Positions 1 through 9,238 of a stretch of 64,000 nucleotides of DNA are shown here, piece by piece (position 1 is the stretch's first letter; every line of letters starts with the position of its first letter). The DNA is from Pseudomonas entomophila. GTDB taxonomy: Bacteria > Pseudomonadota > Gammaproteobacteria > Pseudomonadales > Pseudomonadaceae. The notes under the pieces are model-generated. The model did no database searches, had not been told where the DNA came from, and saw only the letters and a program-made list of their open reading frames with translations. The stretch is from positions 186,001-250,000 of the forward strand of contig NZ_JARGCS010000056.1 in assembly GCF_029193575.1 (NCBI RefSeq), in the 5' to 3' direction. The position numbers and the translations under genes were made by a program.

Positions 1-1016
1 TCGTTGTGCGCGCGGGCATCGTCGATGGCCAGCAGCAGTTGCTCCAGGGACAGCACGCCACGCTCGGAGCCTTCCTCGCGCTGGATAGCCCGACGCAACT
101 CCGGGGCGCTGATGGCCGCGGTACCCAGCTTGCCGACCACGATGCCGGCGGCCAGGTTGGCCAGCGCCACGGCGTGGGGGAGGTCTTCACCGGCGGCGAT
201 GGCGGCGGCCAGGGTGGAGATCACCGTGTCGCCGGCACCGGTGACGTCGAACACCTCGCGGGCCCGTGCCGGCAGGTGCAAGGCAGGGTGGCCGGGGCGC
301 AGCAGGGTCATGCCGTGCTCACCGCGGGTGACCAGCAGCGCGCCCAGGTCGAGGTCCTGCATCAGTTGCAGGCCCTTGGCGACCAGTTCGGCCTCGTCGG
401 CGCAACGCCCGACGATGGTTTCGAACTCGCTCAGGTTCGGGGTGATCAGGCTGGCGCCACGGTAGATGGAAAAGTCCTTGCCCTTGGGGTCTGCCAGCAC
501 CGGAATGCCCTTGGCCCGGGCCGCCTCGATAAGGCTCTGGTGGTTGCGCAGCGCGCCCTTGCCGTAGTCCGACAGGACCAGGACCCTGACCCCTTCGAGC
601 AGCGTGTCGACCTCGGCGCCCAGCGACAGCGGGTCGGTGGCGAAGGGTTCCTCGAAATCGATGCGCAGCAACTGCTGGTGACGGCTCATCACCCGCAGCT
701 TGACGATGGTCGGCTGGTGGGCGATGCGCTGGAAGATCGAACGCACGCCTGCGGCCTGCAGGCTGTTGGCCAGGCTCTCGGCGGCCTCGTCCTGGCCGGT
801 GACACCCACCAGCGAAGCCGGGGCGCCAAGCGCGGCGATGTTCAAGGCGACGTTGGCCGCGCCACCGGGGCGGTCCTCGATCTGCTCGACCTTGACCACC
901 GGCACTGGCGCCTCGGGCGAAATCCGTGAGGTACCGCCATGCCAGTAGCGGTCGAGCATGACATCGCCGACCACCAATACCGGGGCTTGATCGAAACGCG
1001 GCATGGACAACTTCAT
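1..1016 (-). CDS. hldE: Bifunctional heptose-7-phosphate kinase / heptose-1-phosphate adenylyltransferase HldE (N-terminal part, runs off the left edge)
   Basis: The enzyme phosphorylates D-glycero-beta-D-manno-heptose 7-phosphate and then adenylylates heptose 1-phosphate in the cytoplasm, making the heptose donor for the LPS inner core. About 338 codons are present, beginning MKLSMPRFDQAP at 1016. They cover the PfkB/ribokinase-like kinase domain: a GGAANVA glycine-rich stretch near residue 50 and the DVTGAGDT anion-hole/catalytic-Asp motif near residue 260. The adenylyltransferase domain (usually to about residue 474) lies outside the window. It is the last visible gene of a minus-strand LPS run, 130 bp after msbA. 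Identification is from motifs and context. Confidence 0.93.
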   Translation of the reverse strand, partial: MKLSMPRFDQAPVLVVGDVMLDRYWHGGTSRISPEAPVPVVKVEQIEDRPGGAANVALNIAALGAPASLVGVTGQDEAAESLANSLQAAGVRSIFQRIAHQPTIVKLRVMSRHQQLLRIDFEEPFATDPLSLGAEVDTLLEGVRVLVLSDYGKGALRNHQSLIEAARAKGIPVLADPKGKDFSIYRGASLITPNLSEFETIVGRCADEAELVAKGLQLMQDLDLGALLVTRGEHGMTLLRPGHPALHLPARAREVFDVTGAGDTVISTLAAAIAAGEDLPHAVALANLAAGIVVGKLGTAAISAPELRRAIQREEGSERGVLSLEQLLLAIDDARAHN

Positions 1017-1111
1017 GGGCAACCCATATGGAAAAATGAACAGGGGCAGGATATTAGCACACGGCAGACGGCGGCTTTACGGCCAACTGCAGTGGTGACA
1101 ATCCCAGTGAC

Positions 1112-1136
1112 AATCGGGGCCGCGCAGGCCCCGATT
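1112..1136 (-). terminator. Hairpin between msbA and hldE
   Basis: Perfect 10-bp arms AATCGGGGCC and GGCCCCGATT with a 5-nt loop start 11 bp after the msbA stop codon (minus strand). No T-tract follows, so it is a weak candidate for an intrinsic terminator. It may only attenuate transcription from msbA into hldE or protect the mRNA 3' end. Confidence 0.4.
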
Positions 1137-1146
1137 CATGAGGGTT

Positions 1147-2958
1147 TCAGGTGATGTCAGCCTTGTTCGGCTCATCCAGCCCCATGGCGTGCAGGCGGGC
1201 ATAATGGCCATTGGCCTCGAGCAGCTCGGCATGGGTGCCGCGCTCCACCAAGCGGCCCTGGTCCATGACCAGGATCATGTCGGCCTTCTCGATGGTCGAC
1301 AGGCGGTGGGCGATCACCAGGGTGGTGCGGCCCTGCATCACGTGGTCCAGCGCCGCCTGGATATGCCGTTCGGATTCGGTGTCCAGTGCCGAGGTGGCCT
1401 CGTCGAGGATCAGCAGCGGGGCGTTCTTCAACAGCGCCCGAGCGATCGCCAAGCGCTGGCGCTGGCCACCGGAGAGCAGCACACCGTTCTCGCCCACCTC
1501 GGTGTCGAAGCCCTTGGGCAGTTGGTCGACGAACTCCTTGGCATAGGCATCGGCGGCGGCGGCCTCGATGGCCTCGCGCGGCGCGCCGGCCAGGTCGCCG
1601 TAGGCGATATTGTTGGCCACTGTGTCGTTGAACAGGGTGACGTGCTGGGTCACCTGGGATACATGGCGACGCAGGTTGCGCAGGCGGTAATCCTCGATCT
1701 CCACGCCATCGAGCAGGATCTGCCCGGTGTTGTGGTGGTAGAAGCGCGGAATCAGCGCGGCCAGGGTCGACTTGCCACTGCCGGAGCGGCCCACCAGGGC
1801 GATCATCTGCCCAGGCTCGGCAACGAAGCTGATGTCGCTGAGCACCTGGCGCTCGGCACCCGGGTAGGTGAAGCTCAGGTTGCGCACCTCCAGGCGGCCT
1901 TCGACGCGCGCTTTCTCCACCGTGCCGGTGTCGACCTCGGGCTTCTCGTCCAGTTGCTCGAAGATGCTTTCCGCGCCGGCCAGGCCCTTCTGGATGGTCG
2001 AACTGACCTCCGAAAGCTGGCGAATCGGCTTGGGCAGCAGGCCGGCGGCGGTGATATAGGCAACCAGGTCGCCCGCCGAAGCGTCACCGCGCAGGAACAG
2101 CACCAGGAACATCAGCGCGGCCATGGCGCTGTAGATCACCAGTTGCAGCGCCGGGGTATACAGCGCGCCGGTCTTGTTCATCCGCAGCTGCTTGTCGGTG
2201 TTGCTCTGGCTGGCGTTCTTGAAGCGCTGCTCTTCGTACGCCTCGCCACCGAAGCTGCGCACCACGCGGTAACCCTGGATGGTCTCGGAGGCGACGTGGG
2301 TGACGTCGCCCATCGCCACCTGGATCTTCTTGCTCTGCTTGCGGAACTTCTTGCTCGCAGTGCTCACCATCACGGCGATCACCGGCAGGATGGCGACCAT
2401 CACCAGGGTCAACTTCCAGTTCATCCACATCAGGTAGATGAACAGGAACACCACGGTCAGGCCTTCACGAATCACCACCTTGATCGCATCGGTGGCGGCG
2501 CCGGTGACCATGGTCACGTTGAAGGTGATGCGCGAGATCAGGTGCCCGGAGTTGTGGTTGTCGAAGTAGCGGTTGGGCAGCACCAGCAGCTTGTTGAACA
2601 GCTCCAGGCGCAGGTCGTGCACCAGGCACAGGGAGACCTTGGCCAGGTAATAGTTGCCGAGGAACGAACCCAGCCCCTGCCAGGCGGCGATCAGGATGAT
2701 CAGCAGCGGTACCGCCTGCAGCAACTGCAGGTCGCGCAGGTAGGGCACATCGGGGAACAACACCGCTTGCGGGTTGCTCAGGCCGTCGACGAAGTATTTG
2801 AGGATCCCGGCCAGCATCGGCTGGGTCGAGGCGAAGATCACGAAGCCCACGATGCTCAGCAGGAAAATGCCGATATAGGGTTTCACGTAGCCCAGCAGCC
2901 GGAAGTAGATCTTCAGGCTGGTGGGTTGCTCCGCGGGGCGCGGTGTTTCGGCCATCAT
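1147..2958 (-). CDS. msbA: Lipid A / LPS core flippase, ABC transporter MsbA
   Basis: A half-transporter of 603 aa that works as a homodimer in the inner membrane and flips lipid A-core from the cytoplasmic to the periplasmic leaflet using ATP. The first ~330 residues are a hydrophobic six-helix ABC exporter domain. The nucleotide-binding domain follows, with Walker A GRSGSGKST, signature LSGGQRQRLAIARALL, Walker B LLILDEATSALD and a switch His in VIAHRLST. Length fits the family (about 580-610 aa). It lies between waaL (12 bp upstream) and hldE on the same strand, so the three probably share transcription. Start: tandem ATGs near 2958 are equally acceptable. Confidence 0.95.
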   Translation of the reverse strand: MMAETPRPAEQPTSLKIYFRLLGYVKPYIGIFLLSIVGFVIFASTQPMLAGILKYFVDGLSNPQAVLFPDVPYLRDLQLLQAVPLLIILIAAWQGLGSFLGNYYLAKVSLCLVHDLRLELFNKLLVLPNRYFDNHNSGHLISRITFNVTMVTGAATDAIKVVIREGLTVVFLFIYLMWMNWKLTLVMVAILPVIAVMVSTASKKFRKQSKKIQVAMGDVTHVASETIQGYRVVRSFGGEAYEEQRFKNASQSNTDKQLRMNKTGALYTPALQLVIYSAMAALMFLVLFLRGDASAGDLVAYITAAGLLPKPIRQLSEVSSTIQKGLAGAESIFEQLDEKPEVDTGTVEKARVEGRLEVRNLSFTYPGAERQVLSDISFVAEPGQMIALVGRSGSGKSTLAALIPRFYHHNTGQILLDGVEIEDYRLRNLRRHVSQVTQHVTLFNDTVANNIAYGDLAGAPREAIEAAAADAYAKEFVDQLPKGFDTEVGENGVLLSGGQRQRLAIARALLKNAPLLILDEATSALDTESERHIQAALDHVMQGRTTLVIAHRLSTIEKADMILVMDQGRLVERGTHAELLEANGHYARLHAMGLDEPNKADIT

Positions 2959-2970
2959 CGAGCTCGCTGT

Positions 2971-4146
2971 TCAGGTTGAACCGGAAATTTTACCACAGGC
3001 ATCCCGACCGGCATGCACCCACGGCAACATCATCGCCAGGCCGACTGGCAGCCAACTGATGAACCACTCGGCCCGCGGGGTGCCGGTGAGGCTGGCGGCG
3101 TCGAACTGCATGGCCAGGGTGGAGAACACCCAGAGGCCCAGCAGGACCTTGCCGAAGTGGGTATGGCGGGCACGCACGATCTCGCCCAGGGAGAACAGCC
3201 AAACCGCCACCCACAGCACCATGCCGGGCAGGCCCAGTTCGACGGCGACATGGGTGAACATGTTGTGGGTGTGGTCGAACGGTATGCCCGCGACCTCAAC
3301 GCGATAGAACGCACCCAGGCCCAAGCCGACCCACGGATGCTCAGCGATAATTCGCACAGACGCCTGGAAGATTTCCGGTCGATAGGACGAGCCGCGCTGC
3401 ATGACCAGGTCATGGAAGAGATAGAACGCGGCCGCAGCGGCAAGCAGTGCCAACCCGGCGAACAGGCTGCTTTGCCGGTCACGGAACCACAAGGGAGACA
3501 GCACAACCGTAAAGACCAGCGCCAAACCGGCGCCGCGGCTCTGGCTGAGCATCACGAACGCCCCCAGGCAGGCCAGGGCCAAAACCCAGCCCAGCTGCAG
3601 CAAGCGCTGGCGCGGCGCCTGAAAGAGCAGCACGAGCACAGCGACACCAACGACATAGGCGCCAAGAATGGGATGGGAGATCTCGCCGATGCCTTCAAGG
3701 CGGGCAACCCAGGGATTGTTCAGCCGGACATAGAAGTGAAAGATGGATACCAGGGCCGCGACAGCCAGTAGTGCGCCGCCTATTTGCAACACCAGCCGAT
3801 TACGCGCCGAACCGAGCTGGGCCAGCAACGGAAACGCCATGAGGAACAGCAGGATATACAGCAGCCGCTTGCCCTCGCGCGCGCCCTCCTCGGTCGAAGA
3901 CCAGGCCAGGCTGAGCGCACTCCAAACCAGCAACAGCGCGACCGCGCCCCACAACGCCGGCTGGCGGCGCCAGGCTTGGGCAAACACGCCACGTGCCGAC
4001 CAGCCCAGCACCAGTGTAGGTAGCCAGAGGAACAGGATCAGGCCCTGCTGATAGACCTTGTTACTCGGCGACAGCGCAATCGCCGCCAGGAACCAGACAA
4101 GTCCGAAGCCCAGCCAGACCTGCGCCCAGCGTTTCTGATACAACAT
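2971..4146 (-). CDS. waaL: O-antigen ligase-family membrane protein WaaL
   Basis: Predicted 391-aa polytopic inner-membrane protein of the Wzy/WaaL O-antigen polymerase-ligase superfamily. WaaL joins undecaprenyl-linked O-polysaccharide to lipid A-core on the periplasmic face. At least ten hydrophobic helices are visible. Toward the C-terminus a large periplasmic loop contains the H-rich stretch IPFDHTHNMFTHVAVELGLPG, typical of the family's catalytic region. The ATG at 4146 is chosen because GGAGG lies 5 nt upstream; an in-frame ATG at 4179 adds 11 residues without a comparable site. Immediately upstream of msbA. Ligase rather than polymerase is inferred from the LPS-core neighbourhood. Confidence 0.82.
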   Translation of the reverse strand: MLYQKRWAQVWLGFGLVWFLAAIALSPSNKVYQQGLILFLWLPTLVLGWSARGVFAQAWRRQPALWGAVALLLVWSALSLAWSSTEEGAREGKRLLYILLFLMAFPLLAQLGSARNRLVLQIGGALLAVAALVSIFHFYVRLNNPWVARLEGIGEISHPILGAYVVGVAVLVLLFQAPRQRLLQLGWVLALACLGAFVMLSQSRGAGLALVFTVVLSPLWFRDRQSSLFAGLALLAAAAAFYLFHDLVMQRGSSYRPEIFQASVRIIAEHPWVGLGLGAFYRVEVAGIPFDHTHNMFTHVAVELGLPGMVLWVAVWLFSLGEIVRARHTHFGKVLLGLWVFSTLAMQFDAASLTGTPRAEWFISWLPVGLAMMLPWVHAGRDACGKISGST

Positions 4147-4246
4147 CCGTTCCTCCGATGAATCGAATGACACCATCATGGTGCAACCGCGTTATTTTCG
4201 GCATTATTGCCGGTCATTTTGCTTGTAGACGACAAGGCCCCCACCC
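4147..4246. promoter_or_regulatory. Divergent intergenic region between waaL and a kinase-like gene
   Basis: This AT-richer 100-bp gap should hold promoters for both directions. It contains a short hairpin CGGCA-TTAT-TGCCG (4199-4212) and a dyad CTTGT-AGACG-ACAAG (4222-4236) close to the start of the plus-strand gene. No convincing -35/-10 pair was assigned. Confidence 0.35.
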
Positions 4247-4852
4247 ATGCAATGCACGCGTCTCTCCCAGGTCGACTTCGATCAGCTGACACTCGGCGCC
4301 AAAGTGCTGGAGGCAGATAGCCACGGCGCCAAAGTCTACCTGCTCGGGGATGGAAATATCCTCAAGGTTTTTCGTCGTAAGCGTCTGATTTCATCTGCGC
4401 TGCTGCGCCCGTATTCGCAACGCTTCATCGACAATGCCCTGCGCCTGGTGCAGATGGGCATCCCCACGCTGGAGGTGGTCAGCCATCACAAGCTGCCAAT
4501 GCCGGGGCGCACAGCGGTGCTCTACCGCCCGCTGCCAGGCGAGACGCTGTTGCAGTTGTCGCGCCAGCCTGGCTTCAGCTGGAGCGACTACCTGCCACGC
4601 TTGATCGAGCTGGTACGCCAACTGCACCGCTCGGGGATCTACTTTCGCTCATTGCACCTGGGCAATGTGGTGGTCACCCCCGAGCAGCGCCTGGGGCTGA
4701 TCGACGTGGCCGATATGCGCTTCCTGCGCGGGCCGCTGTCGGCGCGGATGGTGCGTCGCAATGTGCAGCACCTGGCGAACTACATCGAACGCGAGCAGCT
4801 CGCCGGACACTTCCCCCTGGCCGAGCTGCAGAGCGCGCTGCTAGGCCGCTGA
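4247..4852 (+). CDS. Small kinase-like protein of the LPS-kinase / 'toluene tolerance' group
   Basis: A 201-aa protein resembling a compact aminoglycoside/LPS-kinase (Kdo/WaaP-like) fold. Visible landmarks are a beta-strand pair ending in ILKVFRRK (candidate ATP-binding Lys, about residue 45), LHLGNVVV near residue 140 corresponding to the catalytic HxxN loop, and LIDVADMRF near 152 carrying the metal-binding Asp of a DFG-like motif. The catalytic Asp of the usual HGDLHxxN loop is replaced in RSLHLGN, so activity is uncertain. It is the only plus-strand gene in the LPS block. In pseudomonads homologues are often annotated as toluene tolerance proteins; a role in phosphorylating core sugars is inferred from position only. 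Confidence 0.7.
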   Translation: MQCTRLSQVDFDQLTLGAKVLEADSHGAKVYLLGDGNILKVFRRKRLISSALLRPYSQRFIDNALRLVQMGIPTLEVVSHHKLPMPGRTAVLYRPLPGETLLQLSRQPGFSWSDYLPRLIELVRQLHRSGIYFRSLHLGNVVVTPEQRLGLIDVADMRFLRGPLSARMVRRNVQHLANYIEREQLAGHFPLAELQSALLGR

Positions 4853-4855
4853 GCC

Positions 4856-5947
4856 TCAGCTACGCAGCAGGCTCACCGCCCCTTGGCGGAACGCGTCCCA
4901 GGCCTGCTCCGGGGCCAACACCAGACGCTGCTGGCGGGCGACCTCGCCCGCATCGCGCGTGGCGCAGCGCACAAGCGCCCTGCCCCAGGCCTGCTGGTCA
5001 CCGACCGGCACGTACAGGCCGGCCTCGCCCAACTGCTCACGAAACACCGGCAGATCGCTGCATAGCACCGGCACATCGGCGAGTACCGCCTCCTGCACCA
5101 CCAGGCCAAGCCCTTCGGAACGCGAGGGCACCAGCAACCAGTCCAGCGCCCGGTACAGTTGCGACAAGTCCTGACGATAGCCACACAACGACACGCAATC
5201 GTCCAGGCCAAGGGCCTCGACCCGCGACGTCAGAGACGCCTTCAGCTCGCCATCGCCGATGATCACCAGGTGCGCGTCCGGCTGCCGCGCGTGCAGCTCG
5301 ACGAACGCCTCGATCAGCATCTCGAAGCCTTTCCCTTCGACCAGCCGCCCAACGGCCCCGAACAGTTGCCTGCCGGCCTGCGGCAAGGCCAGCGAGCGCC
5401 TGGCCTGCTCGCGCGTGACCAACTCGCCGGCGAACACCTGTGGGTCGAGCGCGATGCGCAAGGTCTGTACCGGGCGCCCCAACGCCTGCTCCAAAGCCTG
5501 CGCCAGGGTACGCGAGACGGCCGCGATACTCAGGCACTCGGCAGGCAGTGCCCGCAGCAGGTGAATGTCATTGCCTCGCAGGCGCGTCGAGCCATGGAAC
5601 AGCACCGTAGCCCGCACGCCCGGCAGGTGGCGCAGCAGCGGCAACACCACGCGCGCGACCCCCATGCCATCGAGCAGCAGCACATCGGCCTGGGCCTGTT
5701 TTAGCGCCTTGCGCAGGCGCAGGCGCAACCATGGCATCAACAGGCGCCACGGGCTGCGGCGCTTGAGCGCACGGTGTGGCAAATGCCAGGCTCGCGCCTG
5801 CTCCATGCCGACGCAAAGACCGTCCCCAAGGAGGATCCAGTTGGCGACGCGGGCATCCGTATCGGCATGGTTCAACATCTGCTGATGAACCTTGTGTACC
5901 GACATGTATGGAGCACCGCCTGACCACATCACGTTGACGATGTTCAT
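4856..5947 (-). CDS. Glycosyltransferase, GT4-type (GT-B fold)
   Basis: A 363-aa cytoplasmic sugar transferase probably acting on the LPS outer core. The C-terminal half has the GT4 donor-binding pattern: GAVGRLVEGKGFEMLIEAF (about residues 195-215), LVIIGDGELK, and PSRSEGLGLVVQEAV with the E-x7-E element near residue 290. The N-terminal half, starting MNIVNVMWSGGAP, carries the acceptor domain. It converges with the kinase-like gene at a 3-bp gap and lies 48 bp downstream of the next glycosyltransferase. The donor and linkage cannot be read from sequence. Equivalence to a particular P. aeruginosa wap gene is not claimed. Confidence 0.85.
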   Translation of the reverse strand: MNIVNVMWSGGAPYMSVHKVHQQMLNHADTDARVANWILLGDGLCVGMEQARAWHLPHRALKRRSPWRLLMPWLRLRLRKALKQAQADVLLLDGMGVARVVLPLLRHLPGVRATVLFHGSTRLRGNDIHLLRALPAECLSIAAVSRTLAQALEQALGRPVQTLRIALDPQVFAGELVTREQARRSLALPQAGRQLFGAVGRLVEGKGFEMLIEAFVELHARQPDAHLVIIGDGELKASLTSRVEALGLDDCVSLCGYRQDLSQLYRALDWLLVPSRSEGLGLVVQEAVLADVPVLCSDLPVFREQLGEAGLYVPVGDQQAWGRALVRCATRDAGEVARQQRLVLAPEQAWDAFRQGAVSLLRS

Positions 5948-5995
5948 CGGCGTAACTCCGTTGTCCCTGCCAGGTTAGCTGCCAGTCCCGCAGAT

Positions 5996-6769
5996 TCAGT
6001 GAGCAAGAAATCCAATTCCCATGCCGATCAAGACCCCGAACACTACCGCCGCCGCCAACTTGAATCGATCGCGTTGGCGGCGCTTGGTCTTGCGCTGGAC
6101 TTCTTCCGGCAAGGTCACATGGTTGCCGAAACCCGTGTGCAGTACCGCATCGCCTTCCAACGTGACCGCCGTCAGGTTCAGCTCGGCATAACGGCGCGAA
6201 AGCGCCTTTTCACCAGAATAGGCGGCAAACGGCGCGCAGCGCTGATAATCGCTCAAGCGGCGCAGGCCGGGGTTGAGCGAGAACGCCTGCCACTCGGCCT
6301 TATCCGACAGCAATGGGTAGCACGGCACATCGGCGATGACCTGGCGCTCGCCAAGGTGAATGTACGGGCTGTGGATAGACAGGTCATGGGCATGGCTGCG
6401 CAGCCACACCTGCAGCAGGCTCGGACTGACCTCCAGGATCGCCCGGGAGTCCTCGACGAAATGCTGGCGATAGAACTTCCAGTCGTCTTCGCAGTGGAAG
6501 ACGTAAGCCGTCTTGACCTGGCCATAGGCCAGGTCGATCGAGGCCAACTGCCCCAGTTTCGGCCGGTTGACGAACACCGTGCAGTGGTCTTTCCAGCCTG
6601 CCGGCACGGCCTGGTGCACCGCGTCATCGCCAGAGTCCTCGGTGATGAAGACCTCACGGATCGGTGCGGTGTTACAACGATCGAAGCTCTCCAGGGTTTC
6701 CTTGAGCAGGTCGAAACGCCCGCAACTGGTCACCACCAGGGTAATGTCACTGTTTTCCGAGAAGCGCAC
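5996..6769 (-). CDS. GT2-like glycosyltransferase with a C-terminal membrane anchor
   Basis: A 257-aa protein. The N-terminus ITLVVTSCGRFDLLKETLESF matches the nucleotide-binding start of GT-A enzymes. FITEDSGDD and FHCEDDWKFY supply Asp-rich, DxD-like segments (about residues 42 and 92). The last ~20 residues, after a basic KRRQRDRFK stretch, form one hydrophobic helix, which suggests attachment to the inner membrane. The start is GTG at 6769, preceded by GGAGGGAG. It sits between two other transferases of the LPS cluster and is probably core-specific. Substrate unknown. Confidence 0.75.
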   Translation of the reverse strand: MRFSENSDITLVVTSCGRFDLLKETLESFDRCNTAPIREVFITEDSGDDAVHQAVPAGWKDHCTVFVNRPKLGQLASIDLAYGQVKTAYVFHCEDDWKFYRQHFVEDSRAILEVSPSLLQVWLRSHAHDLSIHSPYIHLGERQVIADVPCYPLLSDKAEWQAFSLNPGLRRLSDYQRCAPFAAYSGEKALSRRYAELNLTAVTLEGDAVLHTGFGNHVTLPEEVQRKTKRRQRDRFKLAAAVVFGVLIGMGIGFLAH

Positions 6770-6835
6770 GGGGCTCCCTCCGCCTTACGGCTCTGAATGG
6801 TTCATGTCCCGCCTCCAGGGCTGGCGGTTGCTTGC

Positions 6836-7792
6836 TCACAGTCCGAGCCTCAGACGCAGGCGCTGCCATGCGCTCAGCGGTGGGTGCGGCCGCAAGGGGG
6901 GGGTCATGTGCTCGACGATGCTACGTCCTACCTGGGCAAAACTGAAGCGCGAGGTGGCCAGGTCGCGGCCATTGCTGGCGATGCGCGCCGCCAACGCGGG
7001 GTCGGCGCGCAGGCTGCGCAGTTTTTCCTGGAGCGCCGGGATGCTGTCGTAGAACACCACGTTGTGCATGTCCTCAAGGCCCAGGGCGCGATTTTCCTCG
7101 GCCCCCTGGTCGTAGGCCAGCAGCACGCAGCCACACGCCATCGCTTCGAAGTTCTTGATCATGTACTCGCCCATGCCGACATCGGCACTGACGAAGAAAC
7201 GGATGCGGTTGAGGGTGTTGCAGTAGTCCTCGCCGGACTTGGTGCGGGTCACGACCAGGTTCTCCACCTGCCCCAGCTCGTCGAGCAGCGCCTTGCGCCC
7301 GCTGTAGGCCACGCTATTGGTACTGCCGACGAAGGCCAGCTCGATGTCGCGCTCGCGGCCCTGGTCGGTGAGCAGGCGCTCGTCGTAGCCCTTGGGCACG
7401 AAGACCGCGTCGAAGCCTTCCTGGCGCAGGCGCTCGCTGACCATGTAGCCGGAACTGATCACCCGCGCCCACGGCAACTGGCGGTAGTGCGCGCTGAATT
7501 TTCCGGTGTACTTGCAGGGGATGTAGTTCTGGTAGGCATCGTGCTCGAGGATCACCAGGTTGGGCACGCTGCGGATGAAGGCGACCTGGCGGATCTCCTG
7601 CTTGAAGCGCAGGAAGAACACGATGCGGTCGTAGCGCGTGACGTCAACCTCGCGCTTGAAGTAACGGCGCAGGTTGCGCTGGTCGTCGCTGGACAGCCAG
7701 CGCAAGTCGCAGTCGCAATGGGCCGCGACGCCGTCGTACAGGCGGTCGAGGATCGCCCGCTGCTCCTTCTGCACCAGAAATAGGACTTTCAT
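6836..7792 (-). CDS. ssg: Cell-surface sugar glycosyltransferase, Ssg-like (CgeB-type)
   Basis: A 318-aa protein starting MKVLFLVQKEQRAIL. It resembles the CgeB/GT1-type enzymes and the Pseudomonas Ssg protein, which influences LPS and exopolysaccharide assembly and surface motility. The C-terminal part has NFEAMACGCVLLAYD, the typical donor-binding E-A-x-A-x-G element, followed by a short helical tail. ATG 7792 was preferred over the in-frame ATG at 7825 (11 more residues) because AAGGAA lies just upstream. It is the distal gene of the wapO-wapH-mig-14-dnpA run. The symbol is assigned from family memory plus conserved position next to dnpA. Confidence 0.7.
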   Translation of the reverse strand: MKVLFLVQKEQRAILDRLYDGVAAHCDCDLRWLSSDDQRNLRRYFKREVDVTRYDRIVFFLRFKQEIRQVAFIRSVPNLVILEHDAYQNYIPCKYTGKFSAHYRQLPWARVISSGYMVSERLRQEGFDAVFVPKGYDERLLTDQGRERDIELAFVGSTNSVAYSGRKALLDELGQVENLVVTRTKSGEDYCNTLNRIRFFVSADVGMGEYMIKNFEAMACGCVLLAYDQGAEENRALGLEDMHNVVFYDSIPALQEKLRSLRADPALAARIASNGRDLATSRFSFAQVGRSIVEHMTPPLRPHPPLSAWQRLRLRLGL

Positions 7793-7834
7793 TGCTTTCC
7801 TTGGGGCGTCTTCGCGGTCAGTCATCGGTTTGGC

Positions 7835-9238
7835 TCACAGTTCACGGCGCCAGAACAATTCATGCCGGCGCACCGCCTTGCGGAAGAACTCGTTCTCCCC
7901 ATACGGCGACGCTCGACGCCCGGCCAGCCAGCGCTGCAGCAAGCGGCGCAGGCGGCGCTTGAAGGGTGCTGGCGGCTGCAGGTCGTGCATCATGCCCAGG
8001 GCCATCGCCTTGTCACGCTGGGTGGGCGCGTCCAGCACCAGGCTGCACGGTGCCCAGGCCTGCGCGGCGCTCAGTTGTGGCGGCAAGGCCACGCCATCGC
8101 CGCTGTCGCCCATCGGCCAGCGATCGTTGTCGTGCAGGTGGTTGGCGTAGCACAGCAGCGTCTCGGGCTGATGCGCCAGGCCCTTCAAGGCTTCCAGAAC
8201 AGCGGCCTGGGCGCAGAGATGATCCGGGTGCGGGTCGAGTTGCGGATGCGGCATCACCAGCACCTGAGGCCGGGCCATCTCCAGCAGCGCGCGCAGGTCG
8301 GCCAGCAGGTTGCACCAGGTCGGCGCGCCGTCGGCGTCGGCCGGCAGTGGGAAGGGGTTGAAGCAACGGAATGGGCGGATATCGGCCGTGTCCGCTTCGC
8401 GGGACGCCATCGGCTGCTCAGGCGCGGCCTGCATGGACGGCAATTGCAGGCAAAAGTAGCCCAACTGCACGCAACGCGACTCCGGTACGCCAGCCCAGCG
8501 CGGCACGGCGATACTGTCCCAGGCGCGCAGACGGCCCTTCAGGCGCGCGGCCTCGGCGCGGGGCAGGCCCATCTGTTGATAATGTTCGGCCTCGATTTCG
8601 CCCGCGGTCAGGGTCACCACCCAGGTTTCGTCGGCCTGGCTGTACAGCCCGAAAGCGGCCAGCTCGGCATCATCGGCGTGCGGGGCGATGACCATGACCC
8701 GGCGACGGCGCAGCTCGACCGCCGGAGTCATCCACAGACGCGGCGCACCCAGCAGCCGGCAATGGCGGCCACACAGGCGCAGTTGCCCGGCCCTCAAGGC
8801 CGCGGCGAAGCCGGTCAGGTTGAGAAAGCGCACACCATCAACGCCGCGCTCGAAGGTCTGGGTGTCGTGCGCATCCGCCGAGGACAACTGAACGCGCGGA
8901 TCGAGAAAACGCCCGAGCCAGCTGGCCTTGACGCGGATTTCGAGGATCAGCGTGTCTTCGTCGCCCAGGGCCGCATCGGTGCCCAGCAGGCCCGCCTGCA
9001 GGGTCACGCCGGCCGCGCGGGTGTGCTCGCCGAAGTCGTAGGCGTAGTCCTCGTCCGGCGAATAGAACAAATGGTCGGCGAACCACGCCTCATGGGCCAC
9101 CCAGGCCAACGGCAGTAGCAGCAACGGCAACCACCAACAGGTCAGCACACCCAGCGCCACCAGCAGCACCAACCCGGCCAGTAGGCCCAGGCGCTTGTTG
9201 CGCCGATGGCGCTTTAGCAACTGCTGCTTGCGGCTCAT
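7835..9238 (-). CDS. dnpA: PIG-L family de-N-acetylase DnpA
   Basis: A 467-aa protein with a basic N-terminus and two adjacent membrane helices (about residues 17-52), then an immunoglobulin-like middle and a C-terminal PIG-L/LmbE deacetylase domain. Zinc-site motifs are APHADDAE (about residue 235) and HPQLDPHPDH (about 345), the second containing the general-base/ligand histidines. In P. aeruginosa the equivalent gene was reported to affect fluoroquinolone persister levels and sits in the same LPS-core operon. The substrate is presumably an N-acetylated sugar of the core or O-chain; that is inference. The start ATG overlaps the stop of the preceding gene by 4 bp (ATGA). The open frame continues upstream but is ruled out by this overlap. 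Confidence 0.87.
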   Translation of the reverse strand: MSRKQQLLKRHRRNKRLGLLAGLVLLVALGVLTCWWLPLLLLPLAWVAHEAWFADHLFYSPDEDYAYDFGEHTRAAGVTLQAGLLGTDAALGDEDTLILEIRVKASWLGRFLDPRVQLSSADAHDTQTFERGVDGVRFLNLTGFAAALRAGQLRLCGRHCRLLGAPRLWMTPAVELRRRRVMVIAPHADDAELAAFGLYSQADETWVVTLTAGEIEAEHYQQMGLPRAEAARLKGRLRAWDSIAVPRWAGVPESRCVQLGYFCLQLPSMQAAPEQPMASREADTADIRPFRCFNPFPLPADADGAPTWCNLLADLRALLEMARPQVLVMPHPQLDPHPDHLCAQAAVLEALKGLAHQPETLLCYANHLHDNDRWPMGDSGDGVALPPQLSAAQAWAPCSLVLDAPTQRDKAMALGMMHDLQPPAPFKRRLRRLLQRWLAGRRASPYGENEFFRKAVRRHELFWRREL

